A DNA stretch of 64,000 nt from Shewanella glacialipiscicola (GCF_023283485.1 NZ_JAKILU010000008.1:78040-142039), one strand, 5' to 3'; counted from the stretch's first letter, positions 30,737 through 41,706 are shown. Numbers and translations are program-made. Notes: generated by a model not told the origin, from the letters alone.

Positions 30737-31591
30737 TTAGAACTTGTAAGTTGCTGACAGGTAGTGCGCCCAACCTGTTGATTCTAAAGCTAGCGCACCA
30801 GCACCATCTTCTAACAGGTATACGTCTTTGTAGCCTTTCAAGCCATAACCGACAGCATAACGATCTGAGTGCCAGTATAGGCCAAAGAATACGTTACCAC
30901 CGTTAGTTGTTTTTGGTACGAAAGCAGTTGTGTCTTCGTCGGCACCGAATTGATAATCAACGTAACCTTGGAATGACAGGAAGCTCTTGTTATCAAAGAA
31001 ATGGAAGGGTTTAAACCAGTTAGCAGAGAACTGATATCCATTCCACTCTTTTGCATTCATGTCGTAGAAACCGTACAGGTTCATACCTGTTTTGCCCAAC
31101 CAAGGCACGTTTACGTCAGCGCCTACACCCCAGAACGTAGAGTTAACGCCAGAGCCATCATTATCGTTAATTAATCCATCCCAGTTGAACAGAGTAGAGA
31201 AATAAACTTCTTGGATTGGACCAAAAGATAAATCTTTACCAGTCACTGCATCAATAGAAACACGTGGTGCAAACTTCATGAACAATTTGCTTTTGCCAGT
31301 GCCTGGATTTTTATCACCATTGCTTGATGTTTCGTTGGCCAAGTTGAATACATCAACATAGCCATATAGATCGAATACGCCAGAACGACCGCCAAATTCC
31401 ATTTCTAAATAGTTATGCTGATCGCCTGATGCTGGGTTCTCTGGCTTTTCACCAATAGAGTACATAGCATTGAATTGCATCCACTTATAATCAGTACCGT
31501 GAAGATCTGTACGATCAGCAGCAAATGCGTTGCCAGAGATTGCAGCTACGGCAGTAGCGGCTAAAGCTAAAGTTTTAACGTTTTTCATCAT
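30737..31591 (-). CDS. tsx: Tsx/OmpK-family nucleoside-specific outer-membrane channel
   Basis: The protein is about 284 residues from the ATG pair at 31591/31588, preceded by TGGGGTTG; an ATG at 31600 is also in frame. A clear signal peptide ends near NAFA-AD. The mature part has alternating aromatic strands and ends in a C-terminal phenylalanine, as expected of an outer-membrane beta-barrel. The family forms nucleoside channels. Its place between nupC and the deo operon supports nucleoside uptake. It has its own terminator and probably its own promoter. Confidence 0.88.
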   Translation of the reverse strand: MMKNVKTLALAATAVAAISGNAFAADRTDLHGTDYKWMQFNAMYSIGEKPENPASGDQHNYLEMEFGGRSGVFDLYGYVDVFNLANETSSNGDKNPGTGKSKLFMKFAPRVSIDAVTGKDLSFGPIQEVYFSTLFNWDGLINDNDGSGVNSTFWGVGADVNVPWLGKTGMNLYGFYDMNAKEWNGYQFSANWFKPFHFFDNKSFLSFQGYVDYQFGADEDTTAFVPKTTNGGNVFFGLYWHSDRYAVGYGLKGYKDVYLLEDGAGALALESTGWAHYLSATYKF

Positions 31592-31600
31592 CAACCCCAT

Positions 31601-31919
31601 TTATCTTATTTACTACCATCAAGGGTAGCGTTCTTTTTGTGGCGTCTGCATTTTACCTAAATTAAAGAAAACCTCAATAATCTAGCGCAAAATCACAAAC
31701 ACAAAATTCTTAATTGTGAACAAAGTCGCGACTTTTAAATAATGATTAATTAACTTAATCGAGTCATCACAACATTTAACACAGAATAACAGCGTCATTG
31801 CAGTGCTATTCTGTTTGCTTCAATTGGAGAAATATTCACTACTGGAAAATGGTTGAATTAACTTAGGTCCTGACCATGCAGGGCAGGACCTAGTTAGTGG
31901 GTATTACCCCAAGTCTGTC
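31601..31919. other. tsx upstream region and nupC 3' hairpin
   Basis: A 319-bp gap. It contains a perfect 14-bp palindrome AAAGTCGCGACTTT at 31722-31735, an inverted repeat CACAA-N9-TTGTG at 31700-31718, and a 9-bp hairpin (TAGGTCCTG/CAGGACCTA, 31864-31892) just after nupC. The first two are possible operator sites for tsx. I could not find a clear CRP box. Confidence 0.5.
31722..31735. repeat. 14-bp perfect palindrome upstream of tsx
   Basis: AAAGTCGCGACTTT lies about 140 bp upstream of the tsx start. The half CAAAGTCG recurs upstream of nupC at 33295-33302. It could be an operator shared by nucleoside uptake genes; no regulator can be named. Confidence 0.4.
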
Positions 31920-33218
31920 TTAAATTAGGCTTAAGAACAGACCGGCAATTGTTGCACTCATTAAGTTAGCAAGAGAGCCGGCGATAACCGCACGGATGCC
32001 CATTCTCGCTAAATCATGACGACGATTAGGAGCCATTGCACCTAAACCACCAAGCAGAATCGCAATTGAAGATAAGTTAGCAAAGCCACACAGTGCAAAC
32101 GAAATAATCGCTTGAGTTCTATGGGACATCACAGCCTGTGTCTCAGCAACACATAACGGCAGACCTTTAACGACATCAGCAGCAACCGCTGTACAAGCCG
32201 TTGCAGCATCAGAAATGTAAGGTGCAAAGTTCAAGTAGGCAACGAATTCGTTAATAACGATTTTTTGACCAATGAAAGAACCGGCAACTAATGCTTCGTT
32301 CCATGGCACACCGATTAGGAATGCTAAAGGCATAAACACATAGCCAAGGATCAATTCTAGTGTCAATTGTGGGAAACCTACCCAGCCACCGATACCACCA
32401 ATGATGCCGTTGATCATTGCAATTAAACCAACGAAGGCTAACAACATAGCACCAACGTTAAGCGCTAAATGCATACCAGATGAAGCACCGGCTGCAGCTG
32501 CGTCTAACACGTTTGCTGGTTTATCAGGATCTTCTGGTAAATCGCTCATGTCATTTTTAGCAACTTCAGTCTCAGGGTGCATCAGTTTAGCCATTAATAG
32601 GCCACCTGGTGCTGCCATGAATGAAGCGGCAACTAAGTATTCGATAGGAACGCCCATCTGTGCGTAACCAGCTAAAACTGAACCCGCGATTGATGCCAAA
32701 CCACCCACCATGATCGCAAATAATTCAGATTGCGTCATTGTAGGAATGAATGGGCGAACCACTAGTGGAGCTTCAGTTTGACCGACGAAGATGTTAGCTG
32801 TTGCTGACATAGATTCAGTACGGCTTGTACCTAATGCCTTTTGTAAACCACCACCGATAATACGGATGATCCACTGCATAACACCTAAATAGTAGAGAAC
32901 CGCAATCAAAGAAGAGAAGAACACGATAACTGGCAATACGTTAACAGCGAAGATAAAGCCAAGTTTGAAGTTAGCTAAATCGCCGAACAGGAAGCCAATA
33001 CCGCTTTGTGCGTAACCAATCACGCTAGATACAGCATCAGACACACTTTTCAGAATGTCTTTACCAATTGGAACATACAATACAAAACCACCGAAGGCAG
33101 CCTGAATGGCTAACGCGCCACCCACTGTACGCACATTAATTGCTTTTTTGTTATTTGATAGGAGGAAACCTATCAAAAGCAGGGTGACCACCCCTACTAA
33201 ACTCATTAATATATTCAT
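31920..33218 (-). CDS. nupC: NupC-type concentrative nucleoside transporter
   Basis: The 432-residue inner-membrane transporter of the concentrative nucleoside transporter family has about eight to ten membrane segments and a GQTEAPLVV motif near residue 150, the segment that binds the nucleoside in the Vibrio CNT structure. It imports nucleosides with sodium or protons; which cation cannot be decided here. GGGTGATGG precedes the ATG. It pairs with the Tsx-like porin downstream and the deo genes beyond to form a complete uptake-and-catabolism set. Confidence 0.93.
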   Translation of the reverse strand: MNILMSLVGVVTLLLIGFLLSNNKKAINVRTVGGALAIQAAFGGFVLYVPIGKDILKSVSDAVSSVIGYAQSGIGFLFGDLANFKLGFIFAVNVLPVIVFFSSLIAVLYYLGVMQWIIRIIGGGLQKALGTSRTESMSATANIFVGQTEAPLVVRPFIPTMTQSELFAIMVGGLASIAGSVLAGYAQMGVPIEYLVAASFMAAPGGLLMAKLMHPETEVAKNDMSDLPEDPDKPANVLDAAAAGASSGMHLALNVGAMLLAFVGLIAMINGIIGGIGGWVGFPQLTLELILGYVFMPLAFLIGVPWNEALVAGSFIGQKIVINEFVAYLNFAPYISDAATACTAVAADVVKGLPLCVAETQAVMSHRTQAIISFALCGFANLSSIAILLGGLGAMAPNRRHDLARMGIRAVIAGSLANLMSATIAGLFLSLI

Positions 33219-33394
33219 TAACCATCACCCTATTGTTAACACTTTTTAATTATGTTGTTAATCAACCTATTTCCGAGTCAGATTATACCCGAGGCAAAGT
33301 CGAAAATCGTCGTTTTGATCATATTTTTGGAGTTTAATTTCAACCGCTTAGTACTCCCCCCAAGTGCGATCGACACCTGTTTATTTAAAAACTA

Positions 33395-34165
33395 CTAAAG
33401 GTCAAACAGTTGCACTGAATTTGACATCAAGTGTTCTGATATTAGAACACTTGTTTTTTTTTGCAAAGTTGCAATTTTGTCTATAAATAGTACAAGGTTA
33501 GCGGGTTGATTACGTTTTTCAATTACATTTATCGGTGTCATTGCGGGAGAATCAGTCTCAAGTATGAAGCTATCGAGAGGTAGATCACATACGGTTTTGA
33601 GCAATTTTTTGGCATTAGGATTCATGATCAAGCCGCCAATACCTAACTTAAAACCTCGTTTAACATACTCAAGTGCGATTTCTGTACTACCAGAAAAAGC
33701 ATGTATCACACCGCCTCTAGGTAATGGATGCTTTTTTAAACAGGCTAAAACCTCAGCATGGGCTTTTACACTATGGATGATAACCGGTAAGTTGACTGAC
33801 TGGGCAAGTTGAAGTTGCGCCTCAAAAAAAGCTAATTGTCTTGGCCAAGTTGAAACATGAAGCTTATCTAAGCCACATTCACCAATAGCAACAAAACGAG
33901 GACATTCGAGCAACGCCGACACTTGGGATGTTAATGCAAAGATACTTGCATCAACATCTTCTGGGCAGAACCAAGGATGTATGCCCAGTGCGTAATAAAA
34001 TTGGTATTGTTTTGCGACTGCGAGTTGTTTTTGCCAATGGCTAGGTGATACGCCAGGGATGATTAAATTATCAATACCGACATTGTGCATTCGCTGCACA
34101 ACATCATTGCGGTCAGCATCAAATTCCGTAAAATCGATATGCGCGTGGGTATCTATCATAGACAT
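33395..34165 (-). CDS. yjjV: TatD-family metal-dependent deoxyribonuclease (YjjV-like)
   Basis: The 256-residue TIM-barrel hydrolase of the TatD family has the metal-binding motif DTHAHIDF near residues 5-12, GECGLD near residues 95-100 and ETDSPAM near residues 198-204. TatD proteins are metal-dependent nucleases. In E. coli the paralogue yjjV lies near deoC and prfC, as here, so the YjjV assignment is supported by context. GAG precedes the ATG. The small gene upstream ends three bases before its start, so the two are likely co-transcribed. Confidence 0.88.
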   Translation of the reverse strand: MSMIDTHAHIDFTEFDADRNDVVQRMHNVGIDNLIIPGVSPSHWQKQLAVAKQYQFYYALGIHPWFCPEDVDASIFALTSQVSALLECPRFVAIGECGLDKLHVSTWPRQLAFFEAQLQLAQSVNLPVIIHSVKAHAEVLACLKKHPLPRGGVIHAFSGSTEIALEYVKRGFKLGIGGLIMNPNAKKLLKTVCDLPLDSFILETDSPAMTPINVIEKRNQPANLVLFIDKIATLQKKTSVLISEHLMSNSVQLFDL

Positions 34166-34168
34166 ATC

Positions 34169-34369
34169 TCACTCGGATGGCGTTTTACCGCTCGAATGCG
34201 CTTTGCAGAGCGGAGTGCTTTGAGCCTGTGCAGTAATTTTAGGAGATTTAATCACTAGTGGTGGATCTTCAAGACGCGGCATACAACAACGACGATTTTC
34301 AGGCGTGAGTCCCATATGGTCACACCACTGAATATAAGCTCGCCATGCTTTAACAACCCAATTGGCCAT
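34169..34369 (-). CDS. small uncharacterised protein upstream of yjjV
   Basis: The protein is 66 residues from the ATG at 34369, which has GGA at suitable spacing; a TTG at 34390 is also in frame. The N-terminal half is rich in tryptophan and cysteine (WVVKAWRAYIQWC, then RRCC) and the C-terminal half is polar and proline-rich. I do not recognise the family. Its tight junction with the TatD-type gene suggests a two-gene unit, downstream of the prfC terminator. Confidence 0.6.
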   Translation of the reverse strand: MANWVVKAWRAYIQWCDHMGLTPENRRCCMPRLEDPPLVIKSPKITAQAQSTPLCKAHSSGKTPSE

Positions 34370-34396
34370 AAGAGTGTCCAGTGTAGTCAATCAGAT

Positions 34397-34425
34397 ACAA
34401 AAATGGCGGTAAATTACCGCCATTT
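34397..34425 (-). terminator. rho-independent terminator of prfC
   Basis: Near-perfect inverted repeat AAATGGCGGTAA/TTACCGCCATTT, followed on the minus strand by a T-run. It lies 26 bases after the prfC stop codon. Confidence 0.85.
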
Positions 34426-34450
34426 CACCAACCACAACAAATCAAAGAGA

Positions 34451-36031
34451 TTAATGTTCGCGGGTTTTAGTAAACTCTATATCAGGGTAACGTTCCATAG
34501 CGAGGTTCAAATTCACCATCGTTGGCGCAATGTACGTTAAATTATCGCCACCATCGAGTGCTAAATTTTGGCTACACTTACGGCGGAACTCTTCAAGTTT
34601 ACGCTCATCTTTACAGTAAACCCAACGTGCAGTTGAAACGCTAATGCCCTCGTAAATCGCCTCGACATTATATTCACTTTTTAAACGTCCTACGACCACT
34701 TCAAACTGTAGTACACCCACGGCGCCGACAATTAAATCGTTGGTATCGAGCGGACGGAATACCTGCACCGCACCTTCTTCTGATAACTGCATTAATCCTT
34801 TGAGCAATTGTTTTTGCTTAAGAGGATCGCCTAGGCGAATACGGCGGAACATTTCAGGGGCAAAGTTAGGTACACCAGTGAAGCGAAACTTTTCACCTTG
34901 AGTAAACGTATCACCAATACGGATCGTGCCATGGTTATGCAGGCCTATGATGTCACCAGGATAAGCCTCTTCAGCTCGTTCGCGATCGCCCGCCATAAAG
35001 GTTAACGCATCACTGATGCTGACATCCTTACCAATACGTACGTGGTGCATTTTCATGCCCTGCTCGTAGCGGCCTGAACACACTCGCATAAAGGCGACAC
35101 GGTCACGATGTTTTGGATCCATGTTTGCTTGGATTTTGAACACGAAACCAGTGAATTTTTCTTCGTCAGGCATCACCTTACGTACATCACTGTCACGCGG
35201 TAATGGCTTAGGAGCCCATTCCACAATCCCATCGAGAATATGATCCACACCAAAGTTACCCAAAGCGGTACCAAAAAATACTGGCGTCAGCTTACCTTGA
35301 AGAAAAGCATCATGATCAAATTCATGTGATGCACCGCGCACTAATTCCATCTCATTACGCAGATCAACGGCATAACTGCCAAGAACCTTATCCAGTTCAG
35401 GATTATTAATGCCTGCAATCACGCGGCGTTCTTGGATGGTATGGCCCATACCACCTTGATACAACACCACTTCATCACGCAGTATGTGGTAAATACCTTT
35501 AAATTCTTTACCGCTGCCAATAGGCCAAGTAATCGGTGCACAGGCTATTTTAAGTACATGTTCGACTTCATCCATCAAATCAATAGGATCACGGATATCA
35601 CGGTCGAGTTTGTTCATAAAAGTCACAATCGGCGTATCACGCAGACGAGTCACTTCCATCAACTTGATAGTACGATCTTCCACACCCTTCGCAGAATCTA
35701 TCACCATAAGGCAAGAGTCAACGGCAGTCAGAGTACGATAGGTATCTTCAGAGAAGTCTTCGTGGCCAGGCGTGTCGAGTAGGTTAACGAGGGCGCCACC
35801 ATAGGGAAATTGCATTACGGACGTCGTGATAGAAATACCACGGTCCTTCTCCATTTCCATCCAATCAGACTTAGCGTGCTGACCCGATTTTTTGCCTTTA
35901 ACGGTACCCGCCTTTTGCAAAGCGTTGCCGAATAACAGCACTTTTTCGGTAATGGTTGTTTTACCCGCGTCGGGGTGCGATATGATCGCGAAGGTGCGAC
36001 GTTTATCGACCTCTACTTTATTGCCTGACAT
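34451..36031 (-). CDS. prfC: peptide chain release factor 3 (RF3)
   Basis: The 526-residue translational GTPase has the G1 motif SHPDAGKTT at about residues 18-26, the DTPGH motif near 88 and NKLD near 142. It ejects RF1 or RF2 from the ribosome after peptide release. A short inverted repeat GGCGC/GCGCC lies in the promoter region at 36061-36078. In E. coli prfC lies near yjjV and deo, as here, but there it is not next to nlpI; the junction at 36032-36130 joins two blocks that are apart in E. coli. Confidence 0.97.
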   Translation of the reverse strand: MSGNKVEVDKRRTFAIISHPDAGKTTITEKVLLFGNALQKAGTVKGKKSGQHAKSDWMEMEKDRGISITTSVMQFPYGGALVNLLDTPGHEDFSEDTYRTLTAVDSCLMVIDSAKGVEDRTIKLMEVTRLRDTPIVTFMNKLDRDIRDPIDLMDEVEHVLKIACAPITWPIGSGKEFKGIYHILRDEVVLYQGGMGHTIQERRVIAGINNPELDKVLGSYAVDLRNEMELVRGASHEFDHDAFLQGKLTPVFFGTALGNFGVDHILDGIVEWAPKPLPRDSDVRKVMPDEEKFTGFVFKIQANMDPKHRDRVAFMRVCSGRYEQGMKMHHVRIGKDVSISDALTFMAGDRERAEEAYPGDIIGLHNHGTIRIGDTFTQGEKFRFTGVPNFAPEMFRRIRLGDPLKQKQLLKGLMQLSEEGAVQVFRPLDTNDLIVGAVGVLQFEVVVGRLKSEYNVEAIYEGISVSTARWVYCKDERKLEEFRRKCSQNLALDGGDNLTYIAPTMVNLNLAMERYPDIEFTKTREH

Positions 36032-36097
36032 GTTAACCTATGCACTAGTATCGCTAAAAAGGCGCAAATTATAGCGCCTCAGTTCAAGCTTGGCTAG

Positions 36098-36121
36098 GCA
36101 AAGCCCGAGATGAGCTCGGGC
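36098..36121 (-). terminator. hairpin after nlpI
   Basis: Perfect 7-bp stem GCCCGAG/CTCGGGC with an ATGAG loop, 10 bases after the nlpI stop on the minus strand. Only three T follow, so termination may be weak. Confidence 0.6.
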
Positions 36122-36130
36122 GAAAGAGGG

Positions 36131-37033
36131 TTATTTTGTAGCTTCGAGCAAATCTTTGACTTTAGCTAGCTCAATTCGCGCGTATCGGTGTTCAACAAAA
36201 TCATGGATATTGGTTGCCAACGCCAGACGGAAATAGTTGGCAGCATCTTGGTATTGCTTCATCTCTATCGACATTTTAGCGAGATAAAAATAAGCCTCAC
36301 ATAAACGTTCAGCATATTCTTTAGGATGGGTAAGCCCTTCCTTAGCCGCCGTAAACACCTGTTCACGGCTTTTTTGACCTAAATAATAATCAACAATTAC
36401 GCTAGACCAAGCATCGTTATCTAAATTCTGGCGATGCGCCATAAGTTGTTGTTTAGCCTCAACTGCATCATCTTTTGATGCGATTAAATACAACCATAAT
36501 GCGCGATAACCGTCGGTATTATCGCCTGCATAAAATGCTTGCATATCTTTAGTGGCTAAATCATTACGACCACCATAATACAAGGCAATGCCACGATTTA
36601 AATAAGCATAATCATAATTAGGCGCGAGCTCTAATACGCCATCGAACGCTTCATAGGCACTGTCATACTCGCCTTCTTGAGTGTAATAAATCCCAAGAAA
36701 ATTATAGGCGTCGGCGAGATCAGGTTGCAGTTTCAGCGCTTGAATAAAATCAATCCGTGCAAGCAGCCTTAAACCCACACTGTCGTAGATCACACCGCGA
36801 TCGTAGTGAAACCTTGCTCTTTGTTCGTTACTTAATTCGACCGCAGACAAAATCTCATTAAGCTTAGCTAACGTGACTTCCACTTTATAGTCTGGCATCA
36901 CAGGGGCTATAACCAATTTACCTTCAACATCATTTTGGTTATCTAAAGGAGACTGGGTGGTAGCGCATCCGGCTAACAATAGACTGGCGCCCGCCAGCAC
37001 AGCAACGACAGCGGTTCTAATTTTAAGACTCAT
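36131..37033 (-). CDS. nlpI: NlpI, TPR-repeat outer-membrane lipoprotein
   Basis: The 300-residue lipoprotein has a signal peptide ending in the lipobox LLAGC, with the acylated cysteine at C23. It is followed by several tetratricopeptide repeats (clear ones at about residues 60-160). In E. coli NlpI is an adaptor that brings the protease Prc to the peptidoglycan hydrolase MepS. AGGT precedes the ATG. It follows pnp on the same strand, as in E. coli, but a terminator lies between them. Confidence 0.95.
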   Translation of the reverse strand: MSLKIRTAVVAVLAGASLLLAGCATTQSPLDNQNDVEGKLVIAPVMPDYKVEVTLAKLNEILSAVELSNEQRARFHYDRGVIYDSVGLRLLARIDFIQALKLQPDLADAYNFLGIYYTQEGEYDSAYEAFDGVLELAPNYDYAYLNRGIALYYGGRNDLATKDMQAFYAGDNTDGYRALWLYLIASKDDAVEAKQQLMAHRQNLDNDAWSSVIVDYYLGQKSREQVFTAAKEGLTHPKEYAERLCEAYFYLAKMSIEMKQYQDAANYFRLALATNIHDFVEHRYARIELAKVKDLLEATK

Positions 37034-37148
37034 CCATTTCTACCTTTTTAGATTCCCAACATACGCAGAAGAATGTTCATGATAGCAATCCCATCACAGG
37101 ACTGCTATTGGGGAATTGAGATTAATACTGAGTTTCTGAATATCAAAA

Positions 37149-37174
37149 ACAAAAAAGGAGATCATTCGATCTCC
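37149..37174 (-). terminator. rho-independent terminator of pnp
   Basis: Perfect 7-bp stem GGAGATC/GATCTCC with four-base loop and a six-T tail on the minus strand. It lies 52 bases after the pnp stop. Confidence 0.9.
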
Positions 37175-37225
37175 TTTTTATGCAATCACTTAAAAAGTAT
37201 CTGCTGATAATAAGTCAAAGAATGA

Positions 37226-39322
37226 CTATTCAGCGGCTTCTTTAGTTTGTGCTTCTTTGATTGATAGACGTACGCGACCTTGACGATCCACTTCCATAAC
37301 CTTAACGGCTACATCTTGGTTCAATACAAGATGATCAGACACGTTAGCTACACGCTCATCACTGATTTGTGAAATGTGCACTAAACCGTCTTTGCCTGGC
37401 AGAATGTTAATGAAGGCACCGAAATCAACGATACGGATAACCTTACCCGCGTAGATACGACCTACTTCAACTTCTGAAGTGATTTCTTCAATACGACGAA
37501 TCGCTTCTTTCGTTGCTTCGCCATTTGAAGATGCGATCTTCACAGTACCATCATCTTCCAGTTCAATCGTAGTGCCTGTTTCTTCAGTTAAAGCACGAAT
37601 AACTGCGCCGCCTTTACCGATAACGTCACGGATTTTTTCTGGGTTGATCTTGATAATGGTAATACGTGGAGCATGATCAGAAATATCATCACGGTGTGAA
37701 CCAATCGCTTGATCCATCACGTTCAGGATATGCACACGTGCGCCATAGGCTTGTTGCAGTGCGATTTCCATGATTTCTTTAGTGATACCTTCAATCTTGA
37801 TATCCATCTGCAGTGCAGTAATACCACCACGAGTACCGGCTACTTTAAAGTCCATGTCACCTAAATGATCTTCATCACCTAAGATGTCAGAAAGAACAAC
37901 AAAATCATCGCCCTCTTTTACTAGACCCATAGCAATACCGGCTACAGACGTTTTGATTGGTACGCCCGCATCCATCAGTGCAAGTGAAGTACCGCATACT
38001 GATGCCATAGAGCTTGAACCGTTAGATTCAGTGATTTCAGATACAACGCGCACACTGTATGGGAATTCGGCTGCTGAAGGCATAACGGCTTTCATACCGC
38101 GCCAAGCTAACTTACCATGACCGATTTCGCGGCGCTTAGGTGAACCCACCATGCCAGTTTCACCGACAGAGTATGGAGGGAAGTTATAGTGCAGCATGAA
38201 ACGGTTAGTACGCTCGCCCATGATGCTATCAATCTTCTGTGCATCACGCTCAGTACCTAATGTACAAGTCACTAGCGCTTGAGTTTCACCACGGGTGAAC
38301 AATGCACTACCATGAGTACGTGGCAATACGCCCGCTAATACACTTAAAGCGCGGATCATATCAGGTTCACGACCATCGATACGTGGCTCGCCACGGATGA
38401 TGCGACCACGAACCACTTTCTTCTCTAGGCTACCCAGTAAGTTGTCTACTTCACGTAAATCAACATTGGGATTGCTCGCTAACAAAGCTTCTTTTGCTGC
38501 GGCTTTAACCACAGAAACTTGAGCATAACGATCTTGTTTAACTTGGATTTTATACGCATCACCTAAACCCGCTTCCGCAAGCACTTTGATTTGGGCAACT
38601 AAATCGGCATCTTGTACTGGTGCAGTCCAATCCCAAGTTGGTTTACCGGCTTCTGCTTTAAATTCAGCAATCGCTTTGATAACCACTTGTTGTTGATCGT
38701 GACCATAAACAACAGAACCTAACATCACTTCTTCTGGTAATGCTTGGGCTTCTGATTCCACCATTAATACTGCGCCAGCAGTACCAGCAACCACTAAATT
38801 TAGTTGGCTAGTCGCTAATTGCTCAACACTTGGGTTCAACACGTATTCGCCATCAATGTAACCCACACGTGCCGCCCCTAAAGGACCGCTAAATGGAATA
38901 CCAGAAATAGCCAGTGCAGCAGAAGTACCGATCATAGAGATGATATCTGGCTCGATTTGTGGGTCGACAGATACAACAGTAATGATAACTTGAACTTCGT
39001 TTTTGAAACCATTAGGGAAAAGAGGGCGAATTGGACGGTCGATCAGACGAGCGATTAATGTCTCATCTTCTGAAGGACGGCCTTCACGCTTAAAGAAACC
39101 ACCAGGGATTTTACCGGCTGCGTAGGTTTTTTCTTGATAGTTAACAGTCAGAGGGAAAAAGTCACGACCAAGATCGGCTTCTTTTTTACCGACAACAGTG
39201 ACTAACACTGTTGTGTCACCCATACTGGCTAAAACGGCTGCATCAGCTTGACGCGCGATAACACCTGTTTCCAGGGTGACTGTATGTTGACCATACTCAA
39301 AACTCTTTACAATAGGATTCAC
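37226..39322 (-). CDS. pnp: polynucleotide phosphorylase (PNPase)
   Basis: The 3'-5' phosphorolytic exoribonuclease has two RNase PH-like domains (about residues 5-215 and 310-545), a KH domain near 550-615 and an S1 domain near 620-690. It degrades mRNA with RNase E in the degradosome. I prefer the GTG at 39322, which has AAGGA nine bases upstream, over the ATG at 39331, which abuts that site; this gives 698 residues and matches the MLNPIV-type N-terminus of E. coli PNPase. Unusually, rpsO is not directly upstream, because a plus-strand GGDEF-EAL gene intervenes. Confidence 0.96.
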   Translation of the reverse strand: MNPIVKSFEYGQHTVTLETGVIARQADAAVLASMGDTTVLVTVVGKKEADLGRDFFPLTVNYQEKTYAAGKIPGGFFKREGRPSEDETLIARLIDRPIRPLFPNGFKNEVQVIITVVSVDPQIEPDIISMIGTSAALAISGIPFSGPLGAARVGYIDGEYVLNPSVEQLATSQLNLVVAGTAGAVLMVESEAQALPEEVMLGSVVYGHDQQQVVIKAIAEFKAEAGKPTWDWTAPVQDADLVAQIKVLAEAGLGDAYKIQVKQDRYAQVSVVKAAAKEALLASNPNVDLREVDNLLGSLEKKVVRGRIIRGEPRIDGREPDMIRALSVLAGVLPRTHGSALFTRGETQALVTCTLGTERDAQKIDSIMGERTNRFMLHYNFPPYSVGETGMVGSPKRREIGHGKLAWRGMKAVMPSAAEFPYSVRVVSEITESNGSSSMASVCGTSLALMDAGVPIKTSVAGIAMGLVKEGDDFVVLSDILGDEDHLGDMDFKVAGTRGGITALQMDIKIEGITKEIMEIALQQAYGARVHILNVMDQAIGSHRDDISDHAPRITIIKINPEKIRDVIGKGGAVIRALTEETGTTIELEDDGTVKIASSNGEATKEAIRRIEEITSEVEVGRIYAGKVIRIVDFGAFINILPGKDGLVHISQISDERVANVSDHLVLNQDVAVKVMEVDRQGRVRLSIKEAQTKEAAE

Positions 39323-39518
39323 GTGACCCATTCCTTAATTAATGACCTTGAATTACGCGCGTAAGTATACTGCAATTCGCGGCAATAGATAAAGGGTAGA
39401 TAATGGTGACAAGGGCTTATCTTTTCACTAAAGTGGTTAAATCAACAAAGAGTTGCGCTTTAAGCTGAAATAAAAAAATAATTATCTCCTACGGCGAAAA
39501 TAATAAAGGGCTAGCTTA

Positions 39519-41564
39519 ATGACAAGTCGTTTTAAATCGTTGACCTGGAAACAAACTAATCTAGTTGTTTTTACAGCCTTATTTTTTGCTATTGTCATTT
39601 TTATTATTGAAATAGCCCTCGTCGTCGTTTCGACTAAACAACAACTCACGACGACTCAGCAAGAGCTTTTAAATTCAGTAGAACAACCCGCCGCGAATGC
39701 CGTTTGGGCTTTGGATGATAATTTAGCGCGTCAAACCTTAGAGGGAGCAATAAAAGTTGAGCATGTCAGTTCAGCCGTAATTGAACTCGATGACGGGTCG
39801 ATGTTTGTTTCAGTCAGCAATAACAAAAAAAATGATTCCCTTACCTTCAGCAGTATTAGCAATAAACTGTTTAATAATCTTAAAGAGATTTCTCGCCCGC
39901 TTTATCGACCCTTTTATTTTGAAGGCACTCAAAAAAAACAACTAATCGGCACGTTAACGGTTTTTTACGATACCCAAGAGCTCACTAATAGTCTTTTTTC
40001 TCAGTTACGACTTAGTTTTTTTGCCACCCTCATCCGTGCACTATTACTGACCTTAGTCCTCTCAGTGGTATTCCACCGCTTCTTGACTCAGCCGATTGCT
40101 CGAATAAGTGAAGCCATCGATAAGATTGATCCTAACTCACCAGATGAAAACCTATTACCGATATCCGCTGCCCATAAGGACGATGAGCTCGGTTTAGTAA
40201 CCTCAAAATTTAACCAAATTCTGATTCAATTTAGCCAAACCCAATCTAAGCTGCGAAAAATGGCAACTCGAGATCCCCTTACCGGATTGCCGAACCGCAC
40301 ACTATTACTCGAGACTATCGCCGTCACGATTCAACGCTCGCGCCTACAAAAACGCAGTTTTGCGTTAATGTTTATCGATTTAGATCGTTTTAAAAATATC
40401 AATGATTCGCTAGGACATACTTTAGGCGATCAATTCCTCGCGCGTATTGCTCGGATGCTGGAGCGTTTTGTGGGCGATAAAGGCACAGTATCGCGCTTAG
40501 GAGGTGATGAGTTTGTTATTTTAGCCTATGCCGTTCACACCCCAGATGAAGCTGCTGATTTTGTGGGTAAGTTACTGATGCAGATTAACGTCCCAATACA
40601 ACTTAATGAACATGCGATTCATCCAGCCGCGTCTATCGGCATCTCTATTTATCCCGAAGACGGCAGCAGTGCTGAGGATCTTATTCGCCATGCAGATATT
40701 GCCATGTATAGCGCTAAAGCCGCGGGCTCTAATCAATGGGCTTTCTTTAAGCAACACATGACCGAACGGGCTGCAGTACGTTTACGAACCGAGGCATCAT
40801 TACATGATGCCTTAAAAAACAATGAGTTCTTGCTCTATTTTCAACCCAAACTCGACTTGCAAACGGGTAAAGTTGTCAGCTGTGAAGCCTTAATTCGCTG
40901 GCAAAAAGATGGCCGACTCATCAGCCCAATATCTTTTATTCCCGTTGCTGAAGAAACGGGGATCATTATTCCAATTGGCCGCTGGGTGATAGAGCAAAGT
41001 TGCAAAGTATTGCGAGAATGGCAAAAGAAATATAACTATGCCATACCGATTGCGATTAATGTTGCCTCACAACAATTTGCTGATGCTAGCTTAGTTCCTG
41101 ATATTAAACAGATGGCACTACGCTATCAAATCCAACCTGAGCTACTGGAAATTGAAATTACTGAAACGTCATTAATGAATGATATTGAGCTGGCGATTGT
41201 TAAGCTTGAACAACTCAAGTCTGCTGGTTTTGGTATCGCCATTGATGATTTTGGCACTGGCTATTCTTCACTATCTTACCTACGTCACTTACCTATCACG
41301 ACGATGAAAATCGACCGTTGTTTCGTGTCCGATTTGCCAGAAGATAGCGCAATTGCTTCAACAATTTTAATGTTAGGTAAACAGCTTAATTTAACAGTGG
41401 TGGCCGAAGGGATTGAAAATGAGCAACAATTAGATTGGTTAAAAGAAAATCAGTGTCAAATTGGTCAAGGATTCTATTTCAGTCTGCCATTGCCACAAGC
41501 AGAGTTTGAAGCTTTATATATTGCAACGCAAACAGCAACTATTAGAGGCTTACACCACGTCTAG
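39519..41564 (+). CDS. membrane GGDEF-EAL cyclic-di-GMP enzyme
   Basis: The 681-residue protein has two membrane segments (about 16-38 and 167-187) with a periplasmic sensor domain between them, a HAMP region to about 240, a GGDEF domain with intact GGDEF at 328-332, and an EAL domain starting with CEALIRW (E456) and containing EITET, DDFGTGYSS and VAEGIE. The motifs of both activities are preserved, so it could make and break c-di-GMP. No clear RxxD inhibitory site precedes GGDEF. The plus-strand gene sits between the minus-strand pnp and rpsO and ends at a bidirectional terminator. Confidence 0.93.
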   Translation: MTSRFKSLTWKQTNLVVFTALFFAIVIFIIEIALVVVSTKQQLTTTQQELLNSVEQPAANAVWALDDNLARQTLEGAIKVEHVSSAVIELDDGSMFVSVSNNKKNDSLTFSSISNKLFNNLKEISRPLYRPFYFEGTQKKQLIGTLTVFYDTQELTNSLFSQLRLSFFATLIRALLLTLVLSVVFHRFLTQPIARISEAIDKIDPNSPDENLLPISAAHKDDELGLVTSKFNQILIQFSQTQSKLRKMATRDPLTGLPNRTLLLETIAVTIQRSRLQKRSFALMFIDLDRFKNINDSLGHTLGDQFLARIARMLERFVGDKGTVSRLGGDEFVILAYAVHTPDEAADFVGKLLMQINVPIQLNEHAIHPAASIGISIYPEDGSSAEDLIRHADIAMYSAKAAGSNQWAFFKQHMTERAAVRLRTEASLHDALKNNEFLLYFQPKLDLQTGKVVSCEALIRWQKDGRLISPISFIPVAEETGIIIPIGRWVIEQSCKVLREWQKKYNYAIPIAINVASQQFADASLVPDIKQMALRYQIQPELLEIEITETSLMNDIELAIVKLEQLKSAGFGIAIDDFGTGYSSLSYLRHLPITTMKIDRCFVSDLPEDSAIASTILMLGKQLNLTVVAEGIENEQQLDWLKENQCQIGQGFYFSLPLPQAEFEALYIATQTATIRGLHHV

Positions 41565-41706
41565 CTCAAGTTTTAACGTACTCTTATAGGGTAACGCGGG
41601 TGATGACGATTTCTGCGAGGACTGCACTGCTATAGCTTTGTATAAATGCGATGATGAATATGCATAAACAAGCTTGCTCAGGTTGTTTATGCTGATTTTA
41701 GGATAT

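Noticed and set aside
31690..31730. CRP site before tsx
   Set aside because: TGTGA and TCACA halves occur but in the wrong order or spacing; only a CACAA/TTGTG inverted repeat is present, opposite to the CRP consensus.
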